A stretch of DNA of 64,000 bases from Panulirus ornatus (Eukaryota; Arthropoda; Malacostraca; Decapoda; Palinuridae): the NCBI RefSeq assembly GCF_036320965.1, contig NC_092232.1:52688982-52752981 (forward strand), given 5' to 3'. Both the position numbers and the translations under genes were made by a program. Shown in pieces: positions 44,334 through 55,684 of the stretch. How positions within the stretch are numbered: the stretch's first letter is position 1; each line of letters opens with the position of its first letter. The notes beneath the pieces are model-generated. The model did no database searches, had not been told where the DNA came from, and was given only the letters and a program-made list of their open reading frames with translations.

Positions 44334-44414
<81 letters not shown>
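44334..44414. repeat. (GA)40 microsatellite
   Basis: Perfect GA repeat of about 81 bp. Confidence 0.97.
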
Positions 44415-44417
<3 letters not shown>

Positions 44418-47400
44418 CACTGAATCAATAGAATCTGAGCTTGATGTAGCAATCAAGCCTTGGCATTGAAAGCTTACACACTACATTTTTGTACACAAAC
44501 CACGTACAAGAAGGTATTACTATCTTCAGAAAAAAGAAATCCAGTCTGTCCAACCGAGCTTTGTAGTTCCTCTCTACGTGACTCAGAAGTAAAAATGACC
44601 CTGGAATGGTAATTCGTGTCTACCGGATTATTTACCACATTACAACACTACATGTAGAGCCCATCTGACCTTTAATAAAATCCGCTTTAAGATATTCCAA
44701 TGGTCTTCCATACTGCTGATATCATAATCTTACCCTCTAATGCCCATCAGATATATGTTTTGCTGTCATGTAGTGTTACATATAGTCTCGTATGTCGTCT
44801 CCATTTCCTTCGTCTTTTTTGAGTGTTGTCTTCATTCCCTCCACCTAAGTGTTCCCTCTTGAAGCCATCTGGATATCAGACAAGAAGCATCAGAGGGTAC
44901 ACTTATGTATACGACTCAAACCCAGGCATTAGAACCGAGAAAAGAACAACCAACTTCGAGTAATAAATTCCTAGAACGCACTACAAGAGTGGGTACTTGA
45001 CGGTTTCAGTCCCATAAAAAAAGGAGTAAAAACAGGTACTTAATTACGAACAGTAAAAGGAGTCGTCTCCTTTTTCTTAAGTCCCCCAACTCCCTCATAA
45101 AGGTTAGGAACTTATACTTGTAAGCCGGGAAAGTTCCAGGGTTGCGTGCTAATGATACACTCGTCACTAACTTATGGCGAAGGTCACAGTGTCAAGTCCA
45201 CAGCAGCTCATTTTCAGCATATCCTCGCTACTAAGGCTTAAGATGCCGACATATAAACTTCCAACGTCTCATTAACATGATAATCCCTAAGAAGCAGGAT
45301 TATATAACAACCATAACCTCTTATTAGCATCATAATGCTTAATTACATTCAACATTCATTTGATCATATCAGTGTAACTGAAATCACATCATAATGTCTC
45401 AGCGTCCCATCATAATCTTTCATGTCACAAGTAAATACATCGTAAATAAAACTTCTCATCCTTGCTCTCAAAACTATTAACCTGTCGCTTTACTCATCCT
45501 CAGAAAACTATATTATGAAACTCATTCTCAACTCATGTATAGTAATCATGGAGTAATAGAAAACACTGTTATTTAGCACCGAGCTAAAACTTACCATTTG
45601 TCGTTACACGTCTAAACTGATACAGACAGCCTCCATACGACTTTAAGACATACAGAGAACGACAAATATACATACATACATATTAAACATAGTATGGAAT
45701 GAACGAGACATGGCAACACTGGTGAACGGCAGGCAAAGGCTAATGGTTCGCTACTTAAGTGAGAAATCTCTTGCTAGATTGTGTATCTACGGTAAGCTCT
45801 ACCCACAGCAACTGTGATGTGTTTATCATACAGCCAAGGGTGTGTTGGGACAGCATTAAGAGGGGGGGAAACATGTTATTATAACATCAAGGGAATGGAA
45901 CAACAAAACCCATCTCTTAACAACGATGGGTGTGGCAGCAGGCCATGCAATACAAGCTGCCCTTTCCATTGACTGAGTTAAACTAATTAGTTTCTCTCGC
46001 CACATCGGCAACCCTAGCCTTAGCCAGACTCCAGCAAAGTTTACTGATTACAGGAAGCTCCGGTTACAGCGTAGGGTTTCAACATTAACTACCACTGTCC
46101 TGGACCCTCGCACAATCCACCTACTGCCATATAACCGACAACAATACAAAGGGAACACAGAAGTACACAGAGACTTCCTCCATCTCTATTAAGAGAAGTT
46201 CCAGATCAGAAAAAAGAACGTAGCACCACCACCACGATTCTCTGTGTTTTGGACTCTATACTTTTCGAGACGCCGAGACACTTCGATGCTGATGTGAGCG
46301 GCTTATGAACGTATAACAAGGCGACACAAGAATGAAACTACCACACTACCTCCCTCTGTAACTATAAAATTTCTTTCAACAATCGTGGAGCAACCCGTCC
46401 GCACACTACAGTATACTTAACTGTACGATGCAATTCTTACAACTGTCAAGGAACGGGATACGACCCAAAGCTTTACATTTATGTGGCCATTGTTATTTCA
46501 GCAGCAGCTGATGTTACAGGAACATATCATAGTCGTCACAGGTTATCAGATTAAACATTAACAATGCTGGAATATACTCTTAATTGTTTGGCTGGTGTAT
46601 ATAAATATATCAAGGAAAAATATATGCCCCAGAACCACCCAAATCTCAAGTCACCATTTCCTCTTGCAGAGGCCGTGTACCTGGACTTTTTCCATATTAA
46701 ATACTGAATCCAACCAGTCTCCAGGGCCAGAAGCTCCCCACTTACCTGCAGCAGTGCTGCCCAAATACAACACCCAGCAACCTTATTCAGCACTCAAAAC
46801 AATAACCTCGACCACTTTAGCAACAATGATTACCACCCTTAGTAATGACAGTGTGATACCAACCGCAGCTACCAAATCATCACCTCCAAGGTCAACAAAA
46901 GCAGCTACCTCCAACCGCAAACGTATCATCTAAGAACTGCATCATTAAGTGTGCAGTTGCAGTACCTCTCATTCACCTCTCATACTACGAACAAAGGCGT
47001 TGTTTGTTCTTGTTTTCCTTTCCTTCTTAATCAAGATTCATCCATTCGAAGCAAAATTTCCATTTTCCCTGTGGACAATGGCCGTTATCCCCATACGAAC
47101 GACAGGCGACCTTTCTTCTCTGAGGAGGATATCAAGGCCTTTTAAGCTCACTTAAAAAGACGTTCCGCTCAAAAACTCCGGCGGTGTCCACGGATAAACA
47201 CCAAGGAGAGCGTGTTGACAGATCTCAGTAACCGAAGTGCTTGCATATGTATCTATCTTTAAATTTCTTACTCGTACAGATATCGTATGCTTGCTGGCTA
47301 ACACTTTACCTTTAGCTCAAGACAAAGTAAACGTATTTTCCTCCAAAAACGAAAAATCATTACCCAAAGTTGAGGGAATATTCGTCCAAGGTTGACTGGA

Positions 47401-48814
47401 AAAAGGACGCGCAGGCAACTACGGAGGAAGCAGCCCGGGCCGTCGCCTCAACATCTACACGACTAGGCTACTTGAATCCACCCGTGATCTAGCTAAACCA
47501 TGAAGCCTATTATTCGCTCGTTGCCTCATCAACTACTAAGCTAGGCTGCTGCATGTGTATGCATGTTGTTAAGTCTAATGGGTCATTAAGCCACAATCCG
47601 TACCATATGTCAAGCATACATCAACCTGTTTCACGAGCGCCGTTGTTATCTGGTCACTGGCAGTCAGTCGCCTGCATGTCTGCCACACTCTCCACACGCG
47701 AGCCGCAAGCCACCACCGCTTTCCCTTTACCTTCCTCCCTTTGTTATGTTCGTCCTCCTCCCGCTTCCAAGGAGAATTCAAGCGTTCTGCTGGAACTATT
47801 ATCAATATTGAGGATTTGTATGGTACCAGATCCCATAATTCCAAGAACATCGTCTGGTTAACATATAGTATTGCATCCAATTACCTGTAAGCCCACTAAT
47901 ACCAAGCTATTATTGGTAATGAAACTACATTATTGACAATATGCTGCTGGTGTATTGTGCCTGACGTTGGAAGGCTAAGAGCAAGGGCTGGAGTGTGTCA
48001 GACGCTAGGAGTAGAACGGGAAAGGCAAGCGGTTGAGTTTTAAGGGCAAGGGTTTGGGCGCCAAAGGCTGCAGGTGAAGTCTTTGCAATATTTCTGCAAA
48101 TCAGAATTAAAATTTGTCCTTTAAAAAGCTACAGTTTCCTGCATTCAAGTGGAACTGCACACAAACTATGAGTGGCAGTCCCGAATAAATATAAAAGTAG
48201 CGCTCTCGGAAAAATCCCTCCATTAGGACGTCATCTTAAATTCTTCAGCAGAATCAACTTGAACGGCCACATCCAGAGGTTGCCCTCAGGAGGGATTCAG
48301 CTTGGTGACCAAGAGGTCATTCGAGGTCACCTAAATTGTACGCACCTTCAAGGAGAGTTAACCACATGCATTACTGGAGGGTTTCTTGGCGGGTTGATAA
48401 CCTCGACCCGTATACCTACGTCCCTATACAATCAACCTGCCCTACTGAGAGAGCGTCCGCTTTTGCAAACTTAAGTCTTCGATCCATTCCAACAGTTTGT
48501 GTAAACAGTTCACGGTGTTACGACGGCTTCCTACGCTAAAACACGCTTCTGGGTTTCAGTTATTTCTTGAAGAAAACCACTTCAACTTTAACATGCTGCG
48601 TACCTGGTGCTAAACCCATACAATATCACTTTTGCTCCACACCGGCTCACAGTTGTGACACGATAACTCGCACCAGTTCCAATATGACCCAAATACTGCA
48701 GGGACGAAGCAGTTTCTCTCAGCGCTCTCAACGATCGTCACGACTGGCGGCAACTGCAGTTGAAGCATTAGCGTATTAAGGGAAACCCTTGGGGGCGAAG
48801 GGGAGTGTCCAGGT
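44415..48814. other. AT-richer, repeat-poor 4.4-kb block
   Basis: This is the longest stretch in the window without any microsatellite, minisatellite or recognised transposon. Open frames are under about 115 codons and carry no motif. It may be unique intronic or intergenic DNA, or an ancient decayed element. Confidence 0.5.
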
Positions 48815-49010
48815 CCCCAGGACCCGATAGTTTTATGGGGGGCCCTAAAATTGATAATATAAGACTTACCCTTAACTTATCCCCAGGGCCTAATAGCATG
48901 AGTGGAAAGGGTTTAAAATGAGAATAATCCAACTTTCCTCAGGTAAACCCCAGGGCCAGACAGCTTAGGAGGAAGGTCCTAAATAGTGAGAGGAGACCCA
49001 GAATGATTTT
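48815..49010. repeat. Decayed 66-67 bp tandem triplicate
   Basis: CCCCAGGRCC(Y)RATAGC-like starts lie at 48815, 48881 and 48948. Each is followed after about 25 bp by GGNCCTAAA or GGGTTTAAA and then a diverged tail. Confidence 0.72.
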
Positions 49011-49852
49011 ATTCATCACAAAACCTGACAGTTCAGGGATGGGGAACCCATGAAAATAAAAATACAAAATTCAAGGTTTTTTTTTTCTAATGATTTTATG
49101 GTTATCCTGGAACTACCAGAAATTTGCAAATGTGTAAATAAATTTTCTATTGAAATATGAACTGTACAAATATGTGGTGTCATTAAACTTTTCATTTCAA
49201 TATCTGCTATGGGAGGGGGGGTGTGGAATATTTTGATCCAAGGGCTTCAGTAATTAAATGTGTTTATCATCGTATTAAAGCAATTTATACAAATTCAATC
49301 AACTGTACAGATTCATTTAAAGATTTTCTTATTCTTTCAAGAAATGCTAAAAATTCATCACTCCCTTAAAGTATAAACACCCACCAACTTACAAACACAA
49401 ATCATCATTCGTTTCAACTGTTTGCCTATGAAAGCAAACTACAATTTTACCTTTTTCTGAGCACCACAAAATATGGGTCGCTGCCAAAAACTTACAGAAT
49501 TCGATCACTTCGTGTCTGTAAATTTCGGTGTTGGATACACCATAGTCCCACCTGGAATGTTGCCAGATGTCGCCATTAATGAGAGGGGTTACTGCTCCAG
49601 TCGCCACGGATGGGTGGCTCGAGGTCATTTCGTTCTCCAAGACGTTACTGCCTCGCAATATGATATTCTTAAGAGCTGCTATCTAAACTTAACTATCAAA
49701 TAACCCAAACAATACCGTGTTTTCATTTACCGCAGACTGTACTTCTGGTACAATACGAGTTCTTTAATGAACATACATATACATATATTAGGGTTCCTTC
49801 TAATGTAACTGGCAACTGGCAACGGGAGCCACACAGCTGTCATCCTAACAGT
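49011..49852. other. AT-rich unassigned sequence
   Basis: T-run at 49078-49087 and a G-run at 49209-49220. No gene recognised. Confidence 0.4.
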
Positions 49853-49879
49853 CCACACACACACACACACACACACACC
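49853..49879. repeat. (CA)13 microsatellite
   Basis: Perfect CA repeat, 27 bp before a CT repeat. Confidence 0.95.
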
Positions 49880-49904
49880 TGTCAATGAGCGTAAACGCCC
49901 AAAT

Positions 49905-49905
<1 letters not shown>

Positions 49906-49969
<64 letters not shown>
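49906..49969. repeat. (CT)32 microsatellite
   Basis: Perfect CT repeat of about 64 bp, followed by ACACACAC. Confidence 0.97.
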
Positions 49970-49975
<6 letters not shown>

Positions 49976-50063
49976 CTGACACACGAGTGGTATGCGTACT
50001 CTCCGGCCACACTTCACCATACCTAGTGCCGGTATGAGTGGATCTAGAGCATGATATCGTTAA

Positions 50064-50068
<5 letters not shown>

Positions 50069-50140
<72 letters not shown>
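50069..50140. repeat. (CT)36 microsatellite
   Basis: Perfect CT repeat of about 72 bp, only 100 bp after the previous one and in the same orientation. Confidence 0.97.
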
Positions 50141-50141
<1 letters not shown>

Positions 50142-50872
50142 ATCGAGCTATAACACTTCGTGGGGGTAAAAAGTTCTATGCAAATGTACAAAAGGATTCC
50201 CAGCTTACCGTGTGAAAAGGAAAAAAAAAACAAACACTGTTGGAATGGATTGATCTTGGGCAAACAAGAGCAGCCCTCGCTTTTACCGGCGCCCAAGAGT
50301 TAAAAAGATTAAACAATGATACTTCTACGATGAGGGTAATGCAGGCAACACTAGGAAGGGGCCATTACCGCCCACCACAGTCATCTCGTGGGGCAAGTAA
50401 TGTGGCAGAGTTGACAACACTCGACCCCGACTGGAGTGTTCCTCCTCCTCCTCCTCTTCCTCCCGCTGCTCTTGAAGGCTGCTGGCGACTGAGGCTGCTC
50501 CTCCCGGTGCACCACAGGCCAAACGCTTGACTCTCTTGTGAAGCTCGATGCTCTTGCTACCTCAAGCACACTCGTTCAGCTGACCCAGCAGAGCTCGGGA
50601 TGTATCCTGGGGTCTTTCACGAGCAGCAGCTTAATCATGAAATCTTAGAGGAAAACAACCTTCTGCGTGTGACTTGAAGCTATAGAGATAATACTTGGAA
50701 CAAATTCGTATCGAAGCGAGAAGAACGGATGGACTAAGCTCTCTAGCGGGTGAGCGAAGCTCTCTAGATGATCCGATCACCATGTGCCTCGCTGACAAGT
50801 GACCCTTAGAGGGCCGGCAGCCACCTCTCCTCATCTGTTGATACTAGAGGACCTGGTTCCCCGAGGGCTTAC
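50141..50872. other. Unassigned sequence
   Basis: A short CCT triplet run lies at 50440-50460. A plus-strand frame at 50240-50530 has no recognisable domain. Confidence 0.4.
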
Positions 50873-51052
50873 CTGGCGGTGGTGGATCTCGGAGGGCAGG
50901 TTCCTCACCCGGCCGCTGACCAGCTAACACAGTGTCGGTTCTTGCCAGTGTCAGTGTACTGAGCAAGACCACCACAGCAGAAGGCGAGGGAGGGGCTGCG
51001 GGCACCAGCCAGGCCACGGGTCGGAGAGCACCTCCAAGCTTGAAGGAGGAGG
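50873..51052 (-). CDS. Weak candidate coding exon, hydrophobic then proline-rich
   Basis: On the minus strand an open frame lies between a plausible acceptor (CTTCAG just upstream of 51052, with CATAAC and pyrimidines before it) and a good donor, CCAG|GTAAGC, just after 50873. The exon would be 180 bp, so it would preserve frame. It would encode about 60 residues including the hydrophobic run AVVVLLSTLTLA, followed by RTDTVLAGQRPGEEPALRDP and a short proline run. The frame has no in-frame ATG, so it cannot be a complete first coding exon as drawn. The hydrophobic segment could be a signal or transmembrane helix. I do not recognise a family, and GC-rich composition could make this chance. Confidence 0.2.
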
Positions 51053-51470
51053 CTGAAGGCGACTCAACGGGGCAGATGTTATGGCGCACTGAGTAGCAAT
51101 CTCTCACTCATAATGGGACGCTTTATGGTCTCTCGTCTGGCTAGTTTGATATTAAACCCGGAGTGAAATGTTGTTATGGAAATGTTAGAGGTGCAGACTC
51201 TACAGTTATGGAGGTGCAGGCCATAACAGCCAGCTGTTCTCGCTCGCCACAACACACACACATAACTTGTCTTGTGAGGCCGGGTTGCTGGAGTTTTCGC
51301 CGGCTCAACTTTTACTGCACACGGGTGCGGGGTTTGCCAATAACTCTAGTACCCCCCCATAGCTAACACCATCAATCATGCAATATACCGTTTAAGACTA
51401 TGGGGTCAGACCATGTAAGACTGTCTTTACTTTCTTATCAAAAGCGAGAGAATTTATAAATAAACATGGG
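51053..51470. other. Unassigned sequence
   Basis: No recognisable feature apart from being upstream (minus strand) of the candidate exon. Confidence 0.4.
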
Positions 51471-51474
51471 TGAA

Positions 51475-52063
51475 CGTTTTAACTCCTCTGACTACCGTCC
51501 TGTTGCTTTGACATCTACACATTTCCAAAGCCTTGGAATCCCTCCTTCACTCCCAAACCTTCGGTCATCTTAAGTCTCACAGTCCTCTCTCATCACCAGT
51601 ATGGCTTCCTTACGGCGAAGTCCATTACGGATATTCTCTCATATCTCACAAATGTCTGGTCATCATCCCTGTAAGATTTTGGGGAATCCTATGTAGTTGC
51701 CCTTGACATATGAAAAGCTTTTGACAGGGTGTAGCATCGGCATCTCATCCCTAAGATCTCCTCTTTTGGCTTCCCTCCCTCACTTTGCTCCTTCATATCT
51801 AGCTTCCTCTCTGGCCGATCTATCTCCGTGGTTGTTGATGGACCAGCTCGTACTCCTTTCTCCACCAACAGCGGGGTCCCTCAAGGTTCCTGTCCTGGCC
51901 CCTACACCTGTTCTTCTTTTATGAACGATTTCCTTTCTTCCGCAAATAACTAAATGTACTAATACGCTGAAGACTCAACAATTCATTCTACCACATCCTT
52001 CAATTTTGTTTCTTCACAAACTCGATCTGCATCTCATCTAGACAAAACTTCCATGATAAATTC

Positions 52064-52069
<6 letters not shown>
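51475..52069 (+). mobile_element. LINE family A, RT-domain relic
   Basis: Across shifting plus-strand frames I read SSDYRPVALTS, an ALDI.KAF-like box at about 51693-51725, SLCSFISSFLSGRSISVVVDG, NSGVPQGSCPGP at about 51865-51900, and a YAEDSTIH box at about 51964-51987. The canonical catalytic box is YADD, so the second position of the acidic pair is altered (D to E/D context), and internal stops and frameshifts are present. The relic is inactive. It stops exactly where a (TA)37 tract starts. Confidence 0.88.

Positions 52070-52143
<74 letters not shown>
52070..52143. repeat. (TA)37 microsatellite at the LINE breakpoint
   Basis: Perfect TA repeat of about 74 bp. Confidence 0.97.
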
Positions 52144-52145
<2 letters not shown>

Positions 52146-52552
52146 GCCCTCCGACAACACGATTCGCACCTTTACCCCCGCTTGTGTGGTTCGTTCACCC
52201 AGCTCCCACACAAGTGAAAAGGTTTGAATACTGCTGTTGAAGAGGCTTCGTCTGCTAGCACCTTCTGATGGCTGTGGACCTTTGGCTACCCTGGAATCAG
52301 CCAGAAATGTGAAAGTCATGTCCAAGAAGAAGAAAAACGTGCCCTAGGAAAAATCCGGACCCTGTCACCATAACGGAAAGAAATGATTTCCTTTTGCAAT
52401 TTCTTCAGCCGTTTTTTTTCCCAGTTTTTTTTTTTTCATCGAATCTGTCACCAAAAGGAGCCGTTAGGAGCCCTAAATACGCCCACAAAACTTCGACTCA
52501 ACTGGCTCATCCATACAGCTAATGGGAACCGGACATATCAAGACACAGAAAC

Positions 52553-52554
<2 letters not shown>
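52144..52554. other. Unassigned sequence between two (TA)n tracts
   Basis: T-runs occur at 52413-52438. No coding or transposon motif recognised, but the bracketing TA tracts make a transposon origin plausible. Confidence 0.35.

Positions 52555-52623
<69 letters not shown>
52555..52623. repeat. (TA)34 microsatellite
   Basis: Perfect TA repeat of about 68 bp. Confidence 0.97.
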
Positions 52624-52627
<4 letters not shown>

Positions 52628-52984
52628 TAGCGGATGAGAAAGCCTAAAACTAATACATCGGACGCTCCAAACACCCAGTCGGGAGTGGCGGACCAGAGGT
52701 TGGGCGCTTAAGCCCTGCAAACCTATGAACAGAACGTTATTCCAGGTGTAACCCAAAGACGACGAGGAATCGCTTGATCCTCCTGGAAGCAGGTCCCTGG
52801 AAAGTGGGGCGTGTACGAGTTGTTTAAACACCGCCGTCCGTGCTCTTAGGAGGAGCCGGGGCTCAAGTAAATATTTGAAATATATGGGATATGAATATGA
52901 AGAGCTCAGTTCCAAGGACACGGGTGAATCTTGTATGGGTGTTCCGTTTGAAATGGGCGGTCGGGTGGTGGTAGTGGTGATGGT
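52624..52984. other. Unassigned sequence
   Basis: Nothing recognisable. Confidence 0.4.
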
Positions 52985-53080
52985 GTGATAAGAGGCCCGG
53001 AAACTGGATAGCCACCAGTGGGATAACGGGCCCGGAAACTGGAAAGCCGCCACTGGGATAACGGGCCTGGAAACTGGAAT
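52985..53080. repeat. 35-bp tandem triplicate
   Basis: CCCGGAAACTGG or CCTGGAAACTGG occurs at 52996, 53031 and 53066, an exact 35-bp period, with GCCNCCASTGGGATAACGGG between. Confidence 0.9.
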
Positions 53081-53269
53081 GGTAGTGGAGCCTATGACCT
53101 CTCTCTCTCGAGCCCTGTCTGGAAGGGTATGATACGACGATCATAATTCTCCCCAAGTCTGAAGGGCTAAACCTACCTAGGTCCTCAAGTTCGAATGTGG
53201 ACACGTATAACTAACAGTATTTTGCTACGCTATACAGTTTCTCCGGGATCTCCCCCCGTGGCATCTCGA

Positions 53270-53420
53270 CCAAGCGTCCCTGGTGGTGAGGGATTGGACT
53301 AGCAGGCTATTCGTCACTAGAACCTGGCTGGTCTACTCCATCATACAGGAAACTGTCCAGCTCCTCCTTGTCAAGTTCAATCTTTCCATGGCGTTCCGTT
53401 CATCTGGCTTTAAAAGGCTG
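53270..53420 (-). mobile_element. LINE family B carboxy-terminal fragment
   Basis: Minus-strand translation gives an ELDSFLYDGVDQPGSSDE-like string, matching the FK.ELD.FL...PDQP pattern of this LINE's carboxy-terminus. It is followed by a decayed version of the terminal SNSLVDQ (GACTAGCAGGCTATT on plus). Short, heavily diverged copy. Confidence 0.55.
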
Positions 53421-54049
53421 AAGAAGAGCGGCCCGTGCCACTGATGCTAACTTCCATAATGTCAGCTAAAGTGTCTTATTTCGGCTGAGGATTACACATA
53501 AAGGTACTTCAATAATCCGGAATGCTTGGGGCCTTAAGGATTCTTTATTATTTTCCGGATTTGAGAATGTCGTGCCCAATACGATAAGAGTATTTCTCCT
53601 GTCCAACTTGGATAACTCACGAAGACGAACTGTGTATTTCTCGTAACCCCGGCTACGTTACCTGCACGGTAATATATTTCCCGTTGTCCTGGGCTAGGTA
53701 TATGGCTAAGGGAAGGTGGATGAAAGTATAGAGCGAAGAGTGGGCACAATATATCAACACACGAGGGTAACAGGTGGGTCCTGGGATTCAAAGGATCCTC
53801 CTCGTTCCGTCCCAAAAAGCTCTCGTCTGGGTAACCACACTAACATTATAATGACGAGTGAGGACATATCACACCGAGAACATAACGTACACCGTACACA
53901 GGTTACTTTCTGCAAAGCTCTCATCTCCACAGCTCGATCTGAGCCCAGTAGCGACTACAACAATCGGTCCGCTTACACCAGGACGACCTGATCGTCCAGC
54001 ACCTCTAGCTCAGCAGTGAGACACACATCAGCAGTTTCCAGTCTTGGAT
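53421..54049. other. Unassigned sequence
   Basis: No gene recognised. Confidence 0.4.
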
Positions 54050-54530
54050 TTTTACACAGTCTTTTTCTTACCGTAAACAGAGCACCTCTTGATTTCGGTT
54101 GTGAGATAATACAGAAACCTCCTTGCTTGTCATGCCAAAAATAGATCTACTCTTGACAGCAAATTGGACACCATGTTCTTCCAGGATTTTCCATGTGTAA
54201 ATTACGATATCTCTAGCGTCTGCGCTTCAGAATACAACTTTAGTACTTTCAGCTATTTTCAGTAATCTGGACTTCCAATAGCCCCAATGCGGGAAGTGAA
54301 ACAGCTGCACACGTTTTCTAACTCCGCAATTTGGTCCACTGTGAAAAACACTGTCAGTATGCAACAGTATTCCAGCTGGAAGAATATAAGCATCTCGAAG
54401 AAGGTCGTCATTGTTTTTACTCTCGTCTTGAAAGTTCGTAAAGTCCAGCCCACCAACTTTAATATTTCAAAGAGGCAAGTGTAGTCTCTCTTGTTCGCTG
54501 AAGGTTATACCCAATGACTGTTATATTTCT
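54050..54530 (-). mobile_element. LINE family B, RT thumb/carboxy-terminal relic
   Basis: Minus-strand reading from 54456 gives LRTFKTRVKTMTTFFEMLIF, then FQLEYCCILTVFFTVDQIAE, then FTSRIGAIGSPDY. Further along is a WKILEE-like block near 54180. This matches the pattern RTF.TR....M..LFK.L....LEYC....P.......IE..Q..FT..I.G...YWERL common to Jockey/CR1-type elements. The relic is broken by stops and lacks the catalytic palm. Its neighbour on the right is the composite at 54537. Confidence 0.82.
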
Positions 54531-54536
54531 TTCTAG

Positions 54537-54620
54537 TATCTCCCCTGGTGATGTGGTCATTACACGAAAGTGCACTTGGGTACTTATCGTGTTTCATTTC
54601 CCCGGGGAGAAAAAGGAATA
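54537..54620 (-). mobile_element. Partial, inverted copy of the TIR element at 17325
   Basis: The blocks ATTACACGAAAGTGCACTTG, ACTTATCGTGTTTCATT and CCCCGGGGA are the reverse complement of 17325-17410. Only the left arm and part of the interior are present. It runs into a degenerate then perfect TA tract. Confidence 0.85.
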
Positions 54621-54627
54621 TACATAT

Positions 54628-54701
<74 letters not shown>
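54621..54701. repeat. (TA)n microsatellite, part of composite copy 2
   Basis: Imperfect at its start (TACATATATACATACA), perfect afterwards, about 80 bp. It sits between the TIR-element piece and the LINE tail, as at the 17-kb locus. Confidence 0.96.
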
Positions 54702-54703
<2 letters not shown>

Positions 54704-54776
54704 GGGGGTGGGTTGGGCCATTCTTCGTCTGTTTCCTTGCGCTACCTCGCAAACGCGGGAGACAGCGACAAAGCAA

Positions 54777-54785
<9 letters not shown>
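54702..54785 (+). mobile_element. LINE 3' tail, composite copy 2
   Basis: GGGTGGGTTGGGCCATT, TCGTCTGTTTCCTTGCGCTA, CCTCGCAAACGCGGGAGACA and GCGACAAAGC plus an A-run match the minus-strand end of the LINE at 16791-16880. Only about 80 bp is present. The RT-coding part found at the 17-kb locus is absent here. Confidence 0.9.

Positions 54786-54857
<72 letters not shown>
54786..54857. repeat. (TA)36 microsatellite following the LINE A-tail
   Basis: A perfect TA repeat begins directly at the end of the A tail, as at 16763-16790. Confidence 0.97.
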
Positions 54858-54859
<2 letters not shown>

Positions 54860-55684
54860 GGTGTTCAACGAAGGATGATGATGTTTGTTGACGTCCATCA
54901 TCCTACGCTAGACTATAATTCTTCACTTGACCCATAACATTGTATATGAGACTCGATCTCCGCTGAAGAGCAGGTTATTTCCATTGTGCCACTAGTGGAT
55001 AACCTGGTTGAAGTCTACTTGCAATTTCTCGTTGTGTCTTTGCAACAACCATTTCCTGGAGTTTTCTTTAATACGTTCACCAGCTTCTTGTCCATCATGT
55101 CTACTTCCCCTCTTCACAGACACTGGGGTCAACAATATCATGGAGTTAACATTTACCAATATTACTTTGTCCTCGAGTTACGTATTGCGAATAAAGAGCA
55201 AACAATACGTGAAACTACGATTTCGCAATGAAGCATACTTTTATCATACTTTTTTTCATTGTTTAGTGAATGTAGGAGAGACAAGTCAAGAACTGGGCCA
55301 GGCTGAGGAGGGGGTGTGGGTCAAGGGTTGCCAGGTGCAGGTGGCGAATGGCCCTCACCTGAGCCGCCACGCCCCTCCCACCTGCCACACACCCCACATT
55401 GCTTAACACAGGTCCTGAGATGACAGGATTCCAGGCACCACTCTGTCATCCATACGACGGGAGAAGTACGAGGCGTCCGTCAAGCCACACGTCCTGGAGA
55501 AACCACAGGAAGTATATACTCTTGAGGATACCTTAAGTGGCCTCTTTCACTGGAAACTACAATCGTCCACACCTTAACCATCAGAGTCCGTTAAGCGTCC
55601 CCTCCACCCGACCGACACGTACCAGTCAAACGGTCCGTCCTGCAGGACACAAGCCTTCCATGACGAGGATCCCTGGAGGTTCCT
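54858..55684. other. Unassigned sequence
   Basis: No recognisable gene. Overlapping plus-strand frames at 54986-55406 lack motifs. Confidence 0.4.
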
